From the NCBI GenBank assembly GCA_019009955.1, contig CM032230.1:129432001-129496000 (forward strand): a stretch of DNA of 64,000 bases, given 5' to 3'. The stretch is from Riptortus pedestris (Eukaryota > Arthropoda > Insecta > Hemiptera > Alydidae). Shown piece after piece: positions 42,498 through 52,989 of the stretch. How positions within the stretch are numbered: position 1 is the stretch's first letter; each line of letters opens with the position of its first letter. Made by a program: the position numbers and the translations under genes. The notes beneath the pieces were generated by a model. That model was not told the DNA's origin. It ran no database searches and saw nothing but the letters and a program-made list of their open reading frames with translations.

Positions 42498-42762
42498 GAT
42501 CCGACGTATCACGACGAAGATATTTCGTAATGTTGAAATTCCTCCCATCAACACCCCTCCCTCACATTCCGATTTCAGCCATTAACGAACTTGATGGTTC
42601 TTTTTTTACATAAAACGCTTCTATATCGAGTTTGGTAACGATTAAATACAAATTGCGAGCACTTGAGGGGTAAAAGACAAATATAATTTTGAACAGACCT
42701 CATTTTCGTCATCCCCAGGTAGGATTGATGGACGTTTGGACCTTAAGGGAAATCTGCTAAAG
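42498..42762 (-). mobile_element. HINE internally deleted copy
   Basis: 'GATCCGACGTATCACGACGA', 'CATTAACGAACTTGATGGTT', no microsatellite, 'AGGTAGGATTGATGGACGTT' and the terminus GGGAAATCTGCTAAAGG. Confidence 0.65.
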
Positions 42763-43311
42763 GTTGGAAACCTATAGATAACCCATCCCAATTAGTGATT
42801 TTTATTTATTTATATATGGACATTACATCAAAGGTGATTTTAACCTGTCAAAAGTCATATATTGTACTTAGTGAAATAAAAGTAAAATAGATAAGAGATA
42901 ATAACAAGTAACAATATGGAATGCCAAAAAAAAAAAAAAAAAAAATGACAAATAACAAAAGTGAAATAGGTAAACATGTTATAAGTGAACATAGAAAAAA
43001 AATGGTAATGAACACAGTCGGTGGATGATCAATAGGAAATGAATGGCTGAAAATGGTACTTTTGATAATGATGGTCGTAAGTTTAGTATAGGTAGCACAA
43101 GTGGACGTGTATAAATAAGAATATCTAAAGACGATAAGTTATTGATACTATTTCAAATCTAGTGGAATTAGGACCCGAGACTTTTTGAAGTATCAAACTA
43201 TCGATATTAGTTTTCGTAGCGTGGAATTCAATGTCAAACTGAGTTATGCCAACATAACCTTTTTTCTTCATGATAACATTATGGTTTACCATAAATGTTA
43301 TTACCGTCTAC
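42763..43311. other. SINE scrap and unassigned sequence
   Basis: 42763-42798 is a SINE body scrap (ACCTATAGATAACCCATCCC). The rest has an A-run at about 42927-42945 and no frame or known element. Confidence 0.4.
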
Positions 43312-43412
43312 TGATAATAATCCGGACGGGTTATTCATAGGCCACCACTGTTTTCAAGCCAGGACGGACTAAGGATTTTATTTAGTGATTTCTTCCGTGA
43401 ATATATTCCTAT
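43312..43412 (-). mobile_element. SINE body fragment
   Basis: 'CGGACGGGTTATTCATAGGC' and 'AAGGATTTTATTTAGTGATT', minus strand, degenerate. Confidence 0.55.
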
Positions 43413-43440
43413 AAGCCACATAAGAATCAATCCTATTGCT

Positions 43441-43652
43441 CTAAGAGAGATAAAGCGTTGGCCTTAATCTCACATGGTAAACCTAGAGTGTCGAGTTTGA
43501 TTCTAGCCTGGGCAAAGGAAATTATTTAGTGATGGAATTCATTAAATAACATCCTCAGTCACATCCTGGCTAGAAAAAGGTGGTGGTGACCTGTAGATAA
43601 CCCGTTCCGATTAGCCTGAGTTTCAAAAAGTTGACGTTAATAAATAATAATA
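43441..43652 (+). mobile_element. SINE 1 of the cluster
   Basis: Slightly 5'-truncated (starts CTAAGAGAGATAAAGCGTTG). GAGTTTGATTCTAGCC B-box, body, and tail TTAATAAATAATAATAAC. It lies just 3' of the OTU gene. Confidence 0.8.
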
Positions 43653-43682
43653 ACATTGCTCTAGGATTACCATAACCTATTT

Positions 43683-43688
43683 TTTATT
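43683..43688 (-). promoter_or_regulatory. Polyadenylation signal candidate
   Basis: AATAAA on the minus strand about 205 bases after the OTU stop codon and just before the SINE. It is in the right place and orientation to end an OTU transcript. Confidence 0.45.
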
Positions 43689-43894
43689 CATGTGTATTAA
43701 AAGAACTAAAATTAGTCAATGATTATTTTAATTATGAAAAATCACACTTTTCTTCAGAAAGAGCCAATGAAGATCCAGGCAGGGCGTGTATTTCTCTGTG
43801 AGTTATTGAAGATGGAGGATACACAGTAAGAGCGTTTTTCAGCGCATTTCTGTACTTCATTTGAAAGCTGTCGTATGGAGTGACACTACTGAAG

Positions 43895-44356
43895 TTAGTC
43901 GGGTCGGAACCTTATGACGTCGTAGTGACCCGCGTCATTGGGTCCGGAGAAGAGCAGTTTGCAGACATAAGGGCCTTTGCCGTAGTCAGTGTAGTCTGGT
44001 ATGTCCGAGCCCATGAATACCCTGATAGTGATGTTGGGATACATGTCACTGATACAGGCCAGCTCCACCTGTCCACCGTAGGCACCGTCTCGGCTCATCA
44101 GCTGACCGTACTCTGCGGCACTGTTCACCGCCCTCCCGTAACTAGTGTCGCCGACGATGTAGTCTTTGTACGAGTCCCAGTCGCCGCTGATCCTACGGAC
44201 CACGTTCAACCGAAGCTCTCTGTGATGGTCCTGCGTTCCGAAGAGACACTGCGACATCGCTCGGAATAGACAGTTCCCGTCTCCGTGGATTTTGACGACT
44301 TTGAAACTGAAATTGCTGTCTTCTTCGACTGGGTTCACGTAATCGTCGCCGTCCAT
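43895..44356 (-). CDS. OTU-domain cysteine protease
   Basis: An intact 153-residue protein that is almost entirely an OTU (ovarian tumour, peptidase family C65/C85-like) domain. The catalytic block is 'KIHGDGNCLFRAMSQCLFG', with Asp26 and nucleophile Cys29. 'YGGQVELACISDMYPNITI' (about 93-111) is the conserved central strand region. 'DAGHYDVI' supplies His144 with Asp146 as the likely third triad residue. OTU proteins cleave ubiquitin from substrates. Related domains are also carried by animal transposons, including some Helitron-type elements, so host gene and element gene are both possible. I chose the Met at 44354-44356 (CATCATGG context). An upstream in-frame Met (44405-44407) lies in AT-rich sequence with acceptor-like CACACACAG before the chosen start. 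The frame is visibly more GC-rich than its surroundings and has no defects, so decay has not begun. SINEs lie on both sides. The opposite-strand 129-codon frame is a shadow. Confidence 0.85.
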   Translation of the reverse strand: MDGDDYVNPVEEDSNFSFKVVKIHGDGNCLFRAMSQCLFGTQDHHRELRLNVVRRISGDWDSYKDYIVGDTSYGRAVNSAAEYGQLMSRDGAYGGQVELACISDMYPNITIRVFMGSDIPDYTDYGKGPYVCKLLFSGPNDAGHYDVIRFRPD

Positions 44357-44450
44357 GATGAAAATGTATTTTATTACAAAATAAATTGCCTGTGTGTGAG
44401 AAATCATTAGAAAAGCTATAATTTTGTTAGTAAGTAAAATTAATAATTCG

Positions 44451-44671
44451 GGGGCTCAGGTTAGCCATGTGAGTTAAAGCGTTGACCTTTATCTCACATG
44501 GTAAACTCGAGTGGCGAGTTCGATTCCCGCCTGGACAATAGGAATGTATTTAGTGACGGAATTCATTAAATAAAATCCTTAGTCCCACCCTGCCTAGAAA
44601 AGGCTGGTAACCTGTCGATAACCCATCCCGTTAGCCTTAGTTGCAAAAAGTGGACGTTAATAAATAAATAA
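44451..44671 (+). mobile_element. SINE 2 of the cluster, full length
   Basis: GGGGCTCAGGTTAGCCATGT start, GAGTTCGATTCCCGCC, 'CCTGTCGATAACCCATCCCG', tail TTAATAAATAAATAA. It is inserted about 95 bp upstream of the OTU start codon. Confidence 0.88.
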
Positions 44672-44720
44672 TTTTCCATAAGCAAGTATTATTACTTATT
44701 GCTTGGTCTTAATCTCCCGT

Positions 44721-44950
44721 GGGGGCTCAGGTACGCCATGTGAGTTAAAGCGTTGACCTTTGTCTCACATGCTAATCCTAGAGTGGCGAGTTCGATTCTC
44801 GCTTGGACAAAAGAAATTATTTAGTGACGAAATTCCTTAAATAACATCCTAAAATTCCACCCTGGCTAGAAAAGGGCGGTAACCTGTAGATAACCCGTCC
44901 CAATTAGCCTAAGTTGGAAAAAGTGGACGTTAATAAATAATAATAATAAT
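44721..44950 (+). mobile_element. SINE 3 of the cluster, full length
   Basis: GGGGGCTCAGGTACGCCATG start. Body and a (TAA)n tail that runs straight into the next copy. Confidence 0.88.
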
Positions 44951-45130
44951 CTCGCGTGGTAGACCTACAGTGGCGGGTTCGATTACCGCCCTGGGCAGTG
45001 GAAATTTATTTAGTGACTGACTCATTAAATAAACTCCTTGGGCCACCCTGGCTAGAAAAGGGTGGCAACCTGTAGATAACTCGTCTCTATTAGCCGTAGT
45101 AGCAGAAAGTGGATGTAAATAATAATAAAC
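44951..45130 (+). mobile_element. SINE 4 of the cluster, 5'-truncated
   Basis: Starts CTCGCGTGGTAGACCTACAG, like the subtype at 25851. T-arm-like GGCGGGTTCGATTACCGCC, tail AAATAATAATAAAC. Confidence 0.85.
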
Positions 45131-45135
45131 ATATT

Positions 45136-45360
45136 GGGGGCTCAGGTAAGCCATGCGAGTTAAAGCGTTGACCTTTATCTCACATGGTAAACCTAGAGTG
45201 TCGAGTTCGATTCTCGCCGGGCAAAGGAAATTATTTAGTGACGGAATTCATTAAATAACGTCTTAAATCCCACCCTGGCTAGAAAAGGGTGGTAATCCGT
45301 AGATAACCCGTCCCAATAAGACTAAGTTGCAACAAATAGACGTTAATAAATAATAATAAA
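45136..45360 (+). mobile_element. SINE 5 of the cluster, full length
   Basis: GGGGGCTCAGGTAAGCCATG start, GAGTTCGATTCTCGCC, body, and (TAA)n tail merging into the next copy. Confidence 0.88.
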
Positions 45361-45524
45361 AACCTAGAGTGGCGAGTTCAATGCTCGTCTGAGCAATAGG
45401 AATTTATTTATTGACGAACTCGTTAAATAAAATTGTTAGCCCCAGCAAGGCTAGAAAAGGACGTTAACTTGTAGATAACCCGTCCCAGTTAGCCACAGTA
45501 ACAAAAACTGAACAATAATAAAAA
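45361..45524 (+). mobile_element. SINE 6 of the cluster, 5'-truncated
   Basis: Begins AACCTAGAGTGGCGAGTTCA immediately after the preceding tail. Body 'TGTAGATAACCCGTCCCAGT', tail ACAATAATAAAAAA. Confidence 0.8.
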
Positions 45525-46205
45525 ATGGAGGTAATGTCACATGATGAATCAAGAGTTGCGATTGTCAATTTGTTAGCTGTGTGACTAGTGTCACAAAGCT
45601 AACCAAGCCTCGATTAGAAAATACCTTTATGTTTCATAACGAGCATTCATGTGTGCAGGTTATAAAAGTGGTTTACCAAAAGCGAACAAGCAGTCAATAT
45701 GGTATGTTTCATCAATGTTTAATTTTAGAAATGACTTAAAAAGAAATACAGCGAAAATCAATAGTCAAAGCAAACAGTATTAAATTATTGTTCATGAGAC
45801 CAGAAAGGCATGATATCATCAAATATTTGTTCAATTAAAACCGTTCCTCGATGCTTTACCGCCACAAAAATATTTCACTCCTGCATTCTTTCTCATTAGA
45901 ATTCCATTGATCGCTTTTGTCTGATAAATGCAATTTCATTTCATCGTTGCTTAACAAAGTATTTAAAAACATTTTTGAATATTTTTTTTTAAATTATAAT
46001 TTTTATTTTTTTACAAATTCTACTGCCTTTTCTGTGCTATTTATAGAACGCTCTAGATCAAACAAGAGAATATGTCTACGATGAACAAATTGAGACGAGT
46101 ATAACACTCAAACTAAGCAACCCATATGTTCGAAACTAACCTAACCCCTGCTAGCTGCCACCAGGTCTCAGTGACAGTGTTGCCATTAACTATTTAAACT
46201 AAAAA
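45525..46205. other. No recognised gene
   Basis: AT-rich, no domain, no element terminus. CTAGTGTCACAAAGCTAACC and GTTAGCTGTGTGACTAG (45572-45604) form an imperfect inverted repeat. Confidence 0.4.
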
Positions 46206-46926
46206 AAGTCCGTCACGCAGGGGCTGCGTAAACTAAGCAGATTTCCCACGTGAAGTTTTACAATAGAGAAATCTGCCTAATAACAACTGTAGTAGTAAAA
46301 AACCTCTAAACCTAAAACATTATTTAGGGCGTAATAACCCAGTAGTTTCTAACAGTTAACCTAACCTCTAAACCGATTCACGAGAGACGATAGTTATAGA
46401 AAGGGCCACCAGAGCTCTCGTCGGAAACTCCGAACATAGCCTATTGGTGACACGCAGAATACAAATGCAAATATCTCTGTTAATATTCAAGATAGAGAAT
46501 TAATGTATAGAACAATATTTATAGTAAATTTAATTTGCAATAAGATTGGTTCTATACACTCTTTTGATCCGACGTATAGTAACGGAGATATTTCGATTTT
46601 TCGAAAATCCTCCCCTCTAAACCCCCCCTCCCACTGATCCGATTTCAGCCGTTAACGAACTTGATCTTTCTTTTTACATAAAACGCTTAAATATGAAGTT
46701 TGGTAAGGATCAAACAAAAATTGCGACCGCTAGAGCGGTAACAGACAAATATATAGATATATATATATATATATATATATATAGATATATATATACAGTT
46801 TTGAACGGACCTCATTTTCGTCATCTACTAGGTAGGATCGATGGACATTTGAAGAAAAATGTCGAAAATTCCGTCATGAGTACAACCTCAATAGCTGATT
46901 TCCCTTAAGGGAAATCTGCTAAAAAA
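46206..46926 (-). mobile_element. HINE full-length copy, beta module
   Basis: AAAGTCCGTCACGCAGGGGC at 46206, hairpin, beta module with one deletion, core, C-run 46619-46629, (TA)n 46750-46795, and a perfect 5' palindrome GATTTCCCTTAAGGGAAATC then TGCTAAAA. About 720 bp, among the best-preserved copies. Confidence 0.9.
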
Positions 46927-47115
46927 TACTCTAATTGTAAAGTGGGTACACTGCTAGCAACCTCACAATTACCTTTTAGTTCAGTGTGAAAATGAATGGC
47001 GTACTCTCTTTGTTGTGTTTATTAGTGCTTTGTTGTTGTTTTTTTTTTTTTTGTGAACTCTGCTTCAAACCGTTTGTTATTATTTATCAAAATGTTTATT
47101 ATTTTTTGTTCTTCA

Positions 47116-47236
47116 TTTTTAGCAGATTTCCCTTATGTGAAATCAGCTATTGAGGTCGTACTCATGATGCGAGTTTCGAAAAATCTCTTCAAATATCCAT
47201 CGATCCTACCCAAATGACGAAAATGAGATCGATTCA

Positions 47237-47308
<72 letters not shown>

Positions 47309-47870
47309 CTGTTAACGCTCTAGCGGTCGCAATTTTTGTTTGATCGTTACCAAACTCGGAATTTAATCGTTTTATGTAAAAAAGGAAGATCAAGTTCGTT
47401 AATGGCTGAAATCGGACCAGTGGGAGGGGGGGGTTTAGAGGGGGGATTTTTGAAAATTCAAAATATCTCCGTTATTATGGGTCGGATCGAAACATTGTAT
47501 AGAATAAATCTTACTGCAAATTCAATTTACTATAAATATTGTTCTATACATTTATTCTGTATCTTGAATATTAACCGAGATATTTGCATTTGTATTGTGC
47601 GTGTGGTCGCCAGTAGGCTATGTTCGGACTTTCCGCCGAGAGCTCTGGCGGCCGTTTCCATAACTATTCGTCCCTCGTGAATAGGTTTAGAGGTTAGGTT
47701 AACTGTTTTTTGGGGCTAGAAACTACTGGGTTATTACGCCCTAAATAATGTTTTAGGTTTAGAGGTTTCTTACTACTACAGTTGTTATTAGTGCAGATTT
47801 CTCTATTGTAAAACTTCACGTGGGAAATCTGCTTAGTTTACGCAGCCCCTGTTTGACGGACTTTTTTATT
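47116..47870 (+). mobile_element. HINE full-length copy, beta module
   Basis: TTTTTAGCAGATTTCCC, (TA)n 47242-47305, G-run 47423-47433, core, beta module, GGGAAATCTGCTTAGTTTAC and a hairpin with one change, then GACGGACTTTTTT. The 114-codon frame at 47336 is repeat sequence. It faces the previous copy head to head. Confidence 0.88.
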
Positions 47871-48519
47871 TTTCAAACAGTGTATTTTTTTTTATTAATT
47901 ATAGTGGACTTGTTAATTTCTAGTTTTATTATTGTTCGTTATAAAAACCTCCATTAAACCTGGTTAAGTGGGGAGTTATAGTGCAAAAGAGCAGAGTTAG
48001 GTGTAAGGCATTAATCTAATGTTCTTTAGACTTGGACTTAAGTTCCATTCATGCAAGATTGTTGGGATAAGTTTTCGACAAAAAACTGGGAGACAATCGT
48101 TGCCCATGACATCGTGTTTGTGAGTGTCAACAGCTTTACTAAATGAATGTCTTCCTATTGGCATTCTGTTTATCTCCTGTGTTTTTACAAGGCTGGGTTT
48201 TGACGAAAAATATTTTTTTTTAAACTAATTTCATTAAAAAAAAGCAAAAGAAATTTCTACACCAGCAAATTTACACCAACATGTCTGTGAAATAAGATAT
48301 CAGTCCTGAAATCTTGACGAAAGAACTAGAAGAAACAAATGTTGAGTGCTGATCTAATTGTCACATAAATAAATTGGTGAGCGTGGAAAATATGTTCAAT
48401 TTAAAAAAATAATCGAAATTGAACAACTAAAGTAAGATTAGAGATGAGTAGATTGGCTGATTTAAAGTAGGAAAAAGTTCTTACGATTTAATAATTGATG
48501 GTAAAGAATGTTAGAGAGG
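47871..48519. other. No recognised gene
   Basis: AT-rich. No reading frame above the noise, no termini. Confidence 0.4.
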
Positions 48520-48520
48520 A

Positions 48521-49132
48521 AAAGTCCGTCACGCAGGGGCTGCGTAAACTAAGGAGATTTCCCATGTGAACTTTTACAATAGAGAAATCTCCATACTGGT
48601 AACACAATTCCACCATGATTAAATACAAACGGCAATGAGAAATATTTCAGTTAATTAAAATAAATTCCCAACTGAAACGGCTTATGAATTGTAAAAATAA
48701 TTTATATTTTAATAACTCAAATTTTAGTAGTCCAAGAACTAAAGAAGGGGGGGGGGGCGGATGAACAGAACGTATTTGCATAAATCTCACAAAGTAACGA
48801 AGGTAAGGTAAGGTTAGAAACGACAGGTAAGGTTAGAAGAAGCTTCCACCTGAGCCCAGTATATCTCGGTTAATATTCAAGATAGAGAATAAATTTAATA
48901 ACAATATTTATAGTAAATTTAATTTGGAATAAGATTGATTTGTACAATTTTTTGATCCGACGTATAGTAACGGAGATATTTCGAATTTTTGAAAATCTTC
49001 CCCTCTAAACCCCCCTCCCATTGGACCGATTTCTGCTGTTAACGAACTTGATCTATCTTTTTACATAAAACGACTAAATATCGAGTTTGGTAACGATCAA
49101 ACAAAAATTGCGACCGCTAGAGCGGTAACAGG

Positions 49133-49188
<56 letters not shown>

Positions 49189-49318
49189 CAGTTTTGAACG
49201 GACTTCATATTCGTCATCTACTACGTAGTATCGATGGACATTTGAAGATAACTTTTGGAAATTCCGTCATGAGTACAACCTCAATGGCTGATTTCCCCTA
49301 AGGGAAATCTGCTAAAAG
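48521..49318 (-). mobile_element. HINE full-length copy, long subfamily
   Basis: AAAAGTCCGTCACGCAGGGG, hairpin, long-subfamily interior, G-run 48747-48757, core, (TA)n 49137-49185, 'CGATGGACATTTGAAGATAA', and 5' end GGGAAATCTGCTAAAAGG. Confidence 0.87.
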
Positions 49319-50087
49319 GAACTTAAAGAAAGATTTATAAAGTTGATAGGAATGAAAGCATCGCAGAAGGTAAGGAATGATGGCAAAGCGTGTTGACCTG
49401 TCAAAAGGATTCAGGACTGTAATAAAAATCAAGATCAAGTTGGGGTAGTAAAGATGAAATTGGAGGTCAACCTTCGAACTACTTTCGGACCGGACTTTGG
49501 GCAGAGATTTTTTTTAGCAATTTGAAACATATTCAGAGGAAACACTTGAAAAACAAGGATGTTTACGAAGACATTTTACCATTCTTATCTTTCTGAAGTA
49601 ACAAGGAAGAACCTCATTTCTCGAGTTTGACAACAGAAATATACAGTCATCAATACAGCCAGAACCTACAAAATAGATACGTTTTTTTTATTTATTTTAT
49701 GTTTTATTTTTTTAATTTGTATTTTTTCCTCATAAATAAATATACTAACAATTTATATTTAGTTTTGTCCATTCAATTTATTTTGTACATTTGTAAAAGT
49801 TACCCGTGTAAAAATTTTAATTTTTATTTAATCTTGTAAAATTATATTCTAAGATGTTAAAATATGACATTGACATTGCAGCGGAATGGTAATATTTATT
49901 TTGTACTTTTGTAACATTTAGCTTTGTAAAAATGTTAATATTTATTGAATTTTGTAAAATTATATTCAATAATGTTAATAGATGAATCGCCATTGTAGCG
50001 GCATCTCAATATAAATAATAATACTACAGAATCGCAATCTCGATCTGGACGAGTTTTAAGACTAGTAACTGAACAAGATCGATTTTC
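49319..50087. other. No recognised gene; internal duplication
   Basis: 'TTTGTAAAAxTxTTAATxTTT'-type segments occur twice (about 49790-49840 and 49920-49970), with TTGTAAAATTATATTC in both, indicating a diverged local duplication. The 70-codon frame is Phe/Tyr-rich low-complexity sequence. Confidence 0.4.
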
Positions 50088-50274
50088 TTATTATTATTAA
50101 ATAACGTCTACTTTTTGCAACTAAGGCTAATTGGGACGGGTTATCTACAGGTTACCACCCTTTTCTAGACAGGGTGCGACTATGGAGTTTATTTAATGAA
50201 TTTAGTCACTAAATAAATTCCTATTGCCCAGGCGAGAATCCAACTCACCACTCGCCACCACAGGTTTACCACGA
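50088..50274 (-). mobile_element. tRNA-derived SINE, 5'-truncated
   Basis: (TTA)n tail at 50088-50100, body 'GGGACGGGTTATCTACAGGT', B-box-like region inverted as GGCGAGAATCCAACTC, ending near GGTTTACCACGA. Confidence 0.82.
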
Positions 50275-50289
50275 TTTTTTTAAAAAAAA

Positions 50290-50440
50290 AAATAAGTTTT
50301 ACAAGGTTGGTTCTATAACATTTTTCGTTCCGACTAAGATCTCGTTCGAAGACTGAGATATTTTGAATTTTCGAAACCACCCCCCTTCTAACCTCCCCCC
50401 CCGCTATTCCAAGTCCTATTTCAACCATTAACTAATTTCG
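50290..50440 (-). mobile_element. HINE internal fragment
   Basis: 'ACAAGGTTGGTTCTATAACA', 'GAGATATTTTGAATTTTCGA', a C-rich run (50380-50402) and 'TCAACCATTAACTAA'. Confidence 0.5.
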
Positions 50441-50797
50441 GATGAATGATAAGGTCAACCACCTCCACTTTAAACAATTCTTTATTAACTGCAGAGTACT
50501 TTCGAGGCGAACCGCCCAATTTTCAGTGCTCAGAGGCACCACAAATACACATTTTTATGAACACATCATGTAACATAAAAAATATAAATCAGGTAAAATG
50601 TAATGTTAAGGTATTAAAAGAAAGTTAAAATCATATATATACATAAACATATTGTACAAGTTAAAACTTATTAAAATAAGTGTTAATACAGCATTTCAAT
50701 GTTGTGAACATGATAAAATCTAAATTGAAACATATTATAAATAGATAACTATTGAGTTACACTTACAATAGAAAGAACAGGAGATAGAGAAGAAATA
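50441..50797. other. No recognised gene
   Basis: AT-rich. One 60-codon frame without features. It is the 3' flank of the GIY-YIG relic. Confidence 0.35.
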
Positions 50798-51183
50798 CTA
50801 ACCTATTAGCCGACATCTCCGGCGAGACTGTGAGCTTACTCGGGCAAGGGCAGCTACTGCAGAGGACGGAACATGCTTGAGCACGCCACCCTCCCCCCTA
50901 ATATTAATATTATTGTCCTCCAACATCTCCATCCTGATCCTGATCTGTTCCACTGAATCCATTTTTCTCCCTTTGCCAAGGTGGTCGAGTACCTCAAATT
51001 CAACTGAGTTAGCATCCTGGCCTTCTTTCAGAACATATTTTAATACCTCAGATGACTTATTGGAAAGGTGTTCTTTTACTCTATCCTTCCACTTTGCCCC
51101 ACATACGAGCTGCCACAAGTCAGGCGTGAAATACGACAGACACCAGATCTATCCAGAGGTTCGACCGCATCCTTGGAAGGAGT
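50798..51183 (-). pseudogene. GIY-YIG endonuclease fragment, Penelope-like
   Basis: On the minus strand one frame reads SKDAVEPLDRSGVCRISRLT and CGSSYVGQSGR (51085-51183). After a frameshift the next frame reads KDRVKEHLSNKSSEVLKYVL...'EFEVLDH'...'VEQIRIRMEMLEDNNINIRG'. The order 'SGVYRI.C..CG..YVGQ.GR' / 'R..EHL' / Glu / Asn is that of a GIY-YIG nuclease domain, as at the C-terminus of Penelope-like retroelements. That domain nicks the target DNA. The two canonical Tyr positions read Cys (in GVCRI) and Tyr (in SYVG). No reverse transcriptase is visible upstream, so this is a relic. The DNA is more GC-rich than its flanks. Confidence 0.6.
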
Positions 51184-51481
51184 TGTTTCAGGTAACGTTG
51201 TCTTCTGTCAATAGACAGTAGTGCGAAGGGCAACCATTTCCAACTTTTTCAGTACGTTCTAAATTCTGAGAGAACTTCCCTGAGAATGGGATGCTGAGTT
51301 GACCACTGTTTTTCGCGCCTCCCTCTCTCCTTGTCTCAATTCACTTTGAACAGTCTTCGCGAAGCGGAGCTCCAAAAACTTTTCCACCATTCTTCCCATT
51401 GGCTGATGCTTTTAGTTTTATAAACTCAAACTCTTTTTTGAGTTTAAATCACCTTCGGGCAATGAGACACTCAGCAGACGG
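51184..51481. other. No recognised gene
   Basis: Possible upstream remnant of the GIY-YIG element. CAAACTCTTTTTTGAGTTT at about 51428-51446 is a small foldback. Confidence 0.3.
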
Positions 51482-51840
51482 TTATTTTGAAAATTCAAAG
51501 TATCTCCCTTACTTAGAGTCGAATCGAAAAATAGTACAGAACCACTCTTGTTGAAAATGTAATATCCTAAAGTTTTTATCATGTACCCTTTTTATATTCC
51601 TCGGATATTAACAGATATTTACATTTTTTTTTAAATGTTAAGCCTCAGTAAATCCCAAGACGCTATCTCACGTTATCAACAAGCCAACGTTATTATGTTA
51701 CATGTAAATATATAGTGTGATAACTTCAACAATGAAGATTCTACGGTTTTTATTTCGTAATTATTTTGTACAAAAGTATTTATTTCATCTATACCACGCT
51801 CAATATTTTAATTTTTCATTCAAGACAAAAGATAATATTG
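51482..51840 (+). mobile_element. Degenerate HINE interior
   Basis: 'AAAATTCAAAGTATCTCCCT', 'GAGTCGAATCGAAAAATAG', 'CGGATATTAACAGATATTTA'. Termini are missing. Confidence 0.5.
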
Positions 51841-51850
51841 ATTAATTTTT

Positions 51851-51968
51851 TGCAGATTTTCCCTAAAGGAAATCAGCTATTGCGATCGTACTCATGACGC
51901 GAGTTTCGAAAAATTTCTTCAAATGTCCATCGATCCTACACAGGAGATGACGAAAATGAGGTCCGTTC

Positions 51969-52044
<76 letters not shown>

Positions 52045-52922
52045 TAGCTCAGATACCCGGCTTCGCTCGGGAATTTATTTGAGGCTGGATGGTGATGGTA
52101 TATTTATGGCAAGGCTTTACTTTGCACAATATTTTGACATTTACCCGTCCCAGTGTTTAGGGCTAATACCCGTCGTTGGCATTTGTTAATAATAAAATTA
52201 CTTTATTATGTAAGACTTCACTGTCCTCCATATTGTCATATTTCCCGTCTCCTGTGCATTATGCATAGATTTAAATTATTAAGGAGAAAATATTGACATA
52301 CATTTGAATTAATTTTTCCAGGTGAGGTACCTGGTAGTTCATATTGAAAAGAAGTGTTGAGCAAATTTCTCTAAATAACAAAATAAACAACTTTTTTTAC
52401 TTGCATATTTGCCAAAACCCCATACGGTATACGATGATATTAGATATAGTAGATGATGATAGATTTGGTTTAGTTCGGTTGAGTCTTTTGTGCCAAATAA
52501 AATTGTGGACTCCCGCTATAGTTTTTAGCGTATAACTCATTTATACTTCCGTATACGGCAAAAGTGCACATAACAAAAGTTACTCTAAATTACAAAGTAA
52601 ACAACTTTTGTTATGTGAATATTTGCTGAAAAAGCAATAGGAAACGAAATATCGCTATTTTTAATTTTAGGCCTCCCTTATAACCCCCACTCCTGTTCGT
52701 CTTAGAGAATATTAATATAGCCTAAAGTCTAAGCTGGGTTAGTAGTAATATACATACTAAGTTTCATAAAATTCGGTTCAGCCGTTTATGCGTGAAAAGG
52801 TAACAAACAAACAAACAAACATACACGAAAGAAACAAAATGCAGATATGGTGTCTATGACATGTGAAACGAAAAGTTATCGTGAAATTTCGCGAAAAAAA
52901 TCAATGTACAGACAGAGGTTAC

Positions 52923-52989
<67 letters not shown>

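Noticed and set aside
43880..44269. 129-codon plus-strand frame opposite the OTU gene
   Set aside because: It is the antisense shadow of a well-supported OTU domain; its long openness follows from the GC-rich coding strand.
44451..44540. A tRNA gene at the SINE heads
   Set aside because: A B-box and T-arm-like stem are present, but the acceptor and anticodon arms do not fold convincingly and the same head recurs with a constant non-tRNA body. It is a SINE.
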